Shown: positions 19,687-20,313 of the stretch, piece after piece | Position numbering within the stretch: position 1 is the first letter of the stretch | Layout of the letters: every line of letters begins with the position of its first letter | Assembly (NCBI RefSeq): GCF_003144115.1 | Contig: NW_020312004.1 | Span: 95,757 to 116,069, forward strand | Direction of reading: 5' to 3' | From: Tilletiopsis washingtonensis | Lineage: Eukaryota; Basidiomycota; Exobasidiomycetes; Entylomatales | DNA: 20,313 nucleotides | Made by a program: the position numbers and the translations under genes | Notes under the pieces: model-generated | What the model saw: the letters and a program-made list of their open reading frames with translations, nothing else | Told to the model about the DNA's origin: nothing | Database searches by the model: none

Positions 19687-20253
19687 ATGCCTCGCACTGC
19701 CGCTCCCAAGAAGCTGTGGGCGCCGAAGCGCCCCGAGGGGAGCCTGGCGGCGTGGATGGCGCCCGCGGCCGTGGCGGCGCGGCGGCAGGCGATGGAGCTG
19801 CGCGAGCTCGAGGCGCTGGCCGATGCGCTCTTCGCCTCTGCGCCGCGCCACGCGCACGCCGAGAACTTTGGCGAGGCCGTCGTGGTGACGAAGGCGCTGC
19901 ACTGGCGCCGCGATGCGCTGGCGCTGGCGCGGGCGGAGCACGCCGAGGCGGCGGCGCTGGAGGAGCAGCGCCGCGAGGCGGAGCGTGCGGCAGTGCAGGC
20001 CATCGAGGCGCGCAAGGCGGCAAAGGCAGAGAAGCTGGCGGCCGTGCGCCGTGCGGCAGAGGAGGCCAGACGTGCGGCCGTGGCGGCCAAGCTGGACGCC
20101 GTGCTCGCCGAGAAGCAGCGCACGCAGCGCGTGCGCATCCAGCTCGGCACTGACGCTGCGCCCGTGAAGAAGCAGGTCGTCGGCAGCAGCGCGCACGCGA
20201 TGCGCATGAGCAAGATCAAGCCGGCGGCGTTCAGCCTCAACGTCGCAAAGTGA
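19687..20253 (+). CDS. Small Ala-rich basic coiled-coil protein, unrecognised
   Basis: The open frame encodes 188 residues from an ATG in an A-rich context (CAGAAAGATGC) to TGA at 20251-20253. The N-terminus is basic (MPRTAAPKKLWAPKRP). A first helix, about 25-52, is followed by a break. A long Ala/Glu/Arg/Lys helix spans about 70-150, with patterns such as EEQRREAERAAVQ, likely coiled coil. The tail is basic (APVKKQ, RMSKIKPAAFSLNVAK). There are no Cys residues, signal peptide or membrane segment. The TATA promoter and leader suggest strong or regulated expression. I do not recognise the family. The stop may be removed by splicing: GTGAAAG at 20250 could pair with CTCGCAG at 20306, a 57 nt intron like others here, so this may be only the first exon. 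Confidence 0.65.
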   Translation: MPRTAAPKKLWAPKRPEGSLAAWMAPAAVAARRQAMELRELEALADALFASAPRHAHAENFGEAVVVTKALHWRRDALALARAEHAEAAALEEQRREAERAAVQAIEARKAAKAEKLAAVRRAAEEARRAAVAAKLDAVLAEKQRTQRVRIQLGTDAAPVKKQVVGSSAHAMRMSKIKPAAFSLNVAK

Positions 20254-20306
20254 AAGAGGCTGACTCACCTGAGAACGAGCGGTACAGTTTTGCTTCCTTC
20301 TCGCAG
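20250..20306 (+). other. Possible intron at the 3' end of the last gene
   Basis: The sequence begins GTGAAAG, contains CTGAC at 20261-20265 and ends with a pyrimidine-rich TTTTGCTTCCTTCTCGCAG. Its 57 nt length matches introns of the giant gene. If used, it removes the TGA at 20251-20253 and joins the frame to sequence at 20307 onward, outside what can be read here. The 5' splice site is weaker than the GTGAGT/GTGCGT used elsewhere in the window. Confidence 0.4.
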
Positions 20307-20313
20307 CGTGGGG

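Noticed and set aside
1-20313. Transposons, retroelements, viral fossils, tRNA, rRNA or CRISPR
   Set aside because: No terminal repeats, transposase or polymerase motifs, cloverleaf, or regularly spaced repeats were found on either strand.

Overview
This is a GC-rich, gene-dense stretch of nuclear DNA from a fungus, most likely a basidiomycete. I lean towards Ustilaginomycotina, but that placement is inference. The evidence is short spliceosomal introns (mostly 52-190 nt) that begin GTGAGT, GTGCGT or similar, carry CTGAC/CTGAT branch sites and end in CAG or TAG. There are also pyrimidine-rich 5' leaders, Ala/Ser/Pro-rich disordered proteins, a nucleolin of the Nsr1/gar2 type, and a bZIP factor with a fungal-style basic region. 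I found no bacterial features, transposons, viral fossils, tRNAs or rRNAs.

Layout from left to right. (1) The last 74 residues of an unrecognised gene (+, to 414). (2) A tail-to-tail intergenic stretch, 415-1543, with simple repeats and a bulged hairpin. (3) A three-exon nucleolin-like gene (-, 1544-3177). (4) A 1.1 kb divergent promoter region, 3178-4300. (5) A two-exon bZIP transcription factor with three cysteine clusters (+, 4301-6063). (6) A 270 bp convergent gap. (7) A five-exon gene filling half the window (-, 6334-16418) that encodes a predicted 3,287-residue protein. It is mostly disordered, with one pleckstrin-homology-like domain in the middle and coiled coils in the last third. 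(8) A 0.8 kb divergent promoter. (9) A four-exon secreted or ER-lumenal thioredoxin-fold protein (+, 17196-18240). (10) A 1.2 kb gene-poor stretch with a 29 bp tandem repeat. (11) A TATA-box promoter driving a small Ala-rich basic coiled-coil protein (+, 19687-20253), which may splice onward beyond the window.

The genes look like ordinary independent eukaryotic transcription units and not a functional cluster. The items most worth a second look are the giant PH/coiled-coil protein, the bZIP with Gln where the conserved Asn normally sits plus its cysteine clusters, the stem-loops in both nucleolin introns, and the ambiguous 3' end of the last gene. All exon joins were worked out by eye from splice signals and reading-frame continuity. 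None has been checked against RNA data or databases.
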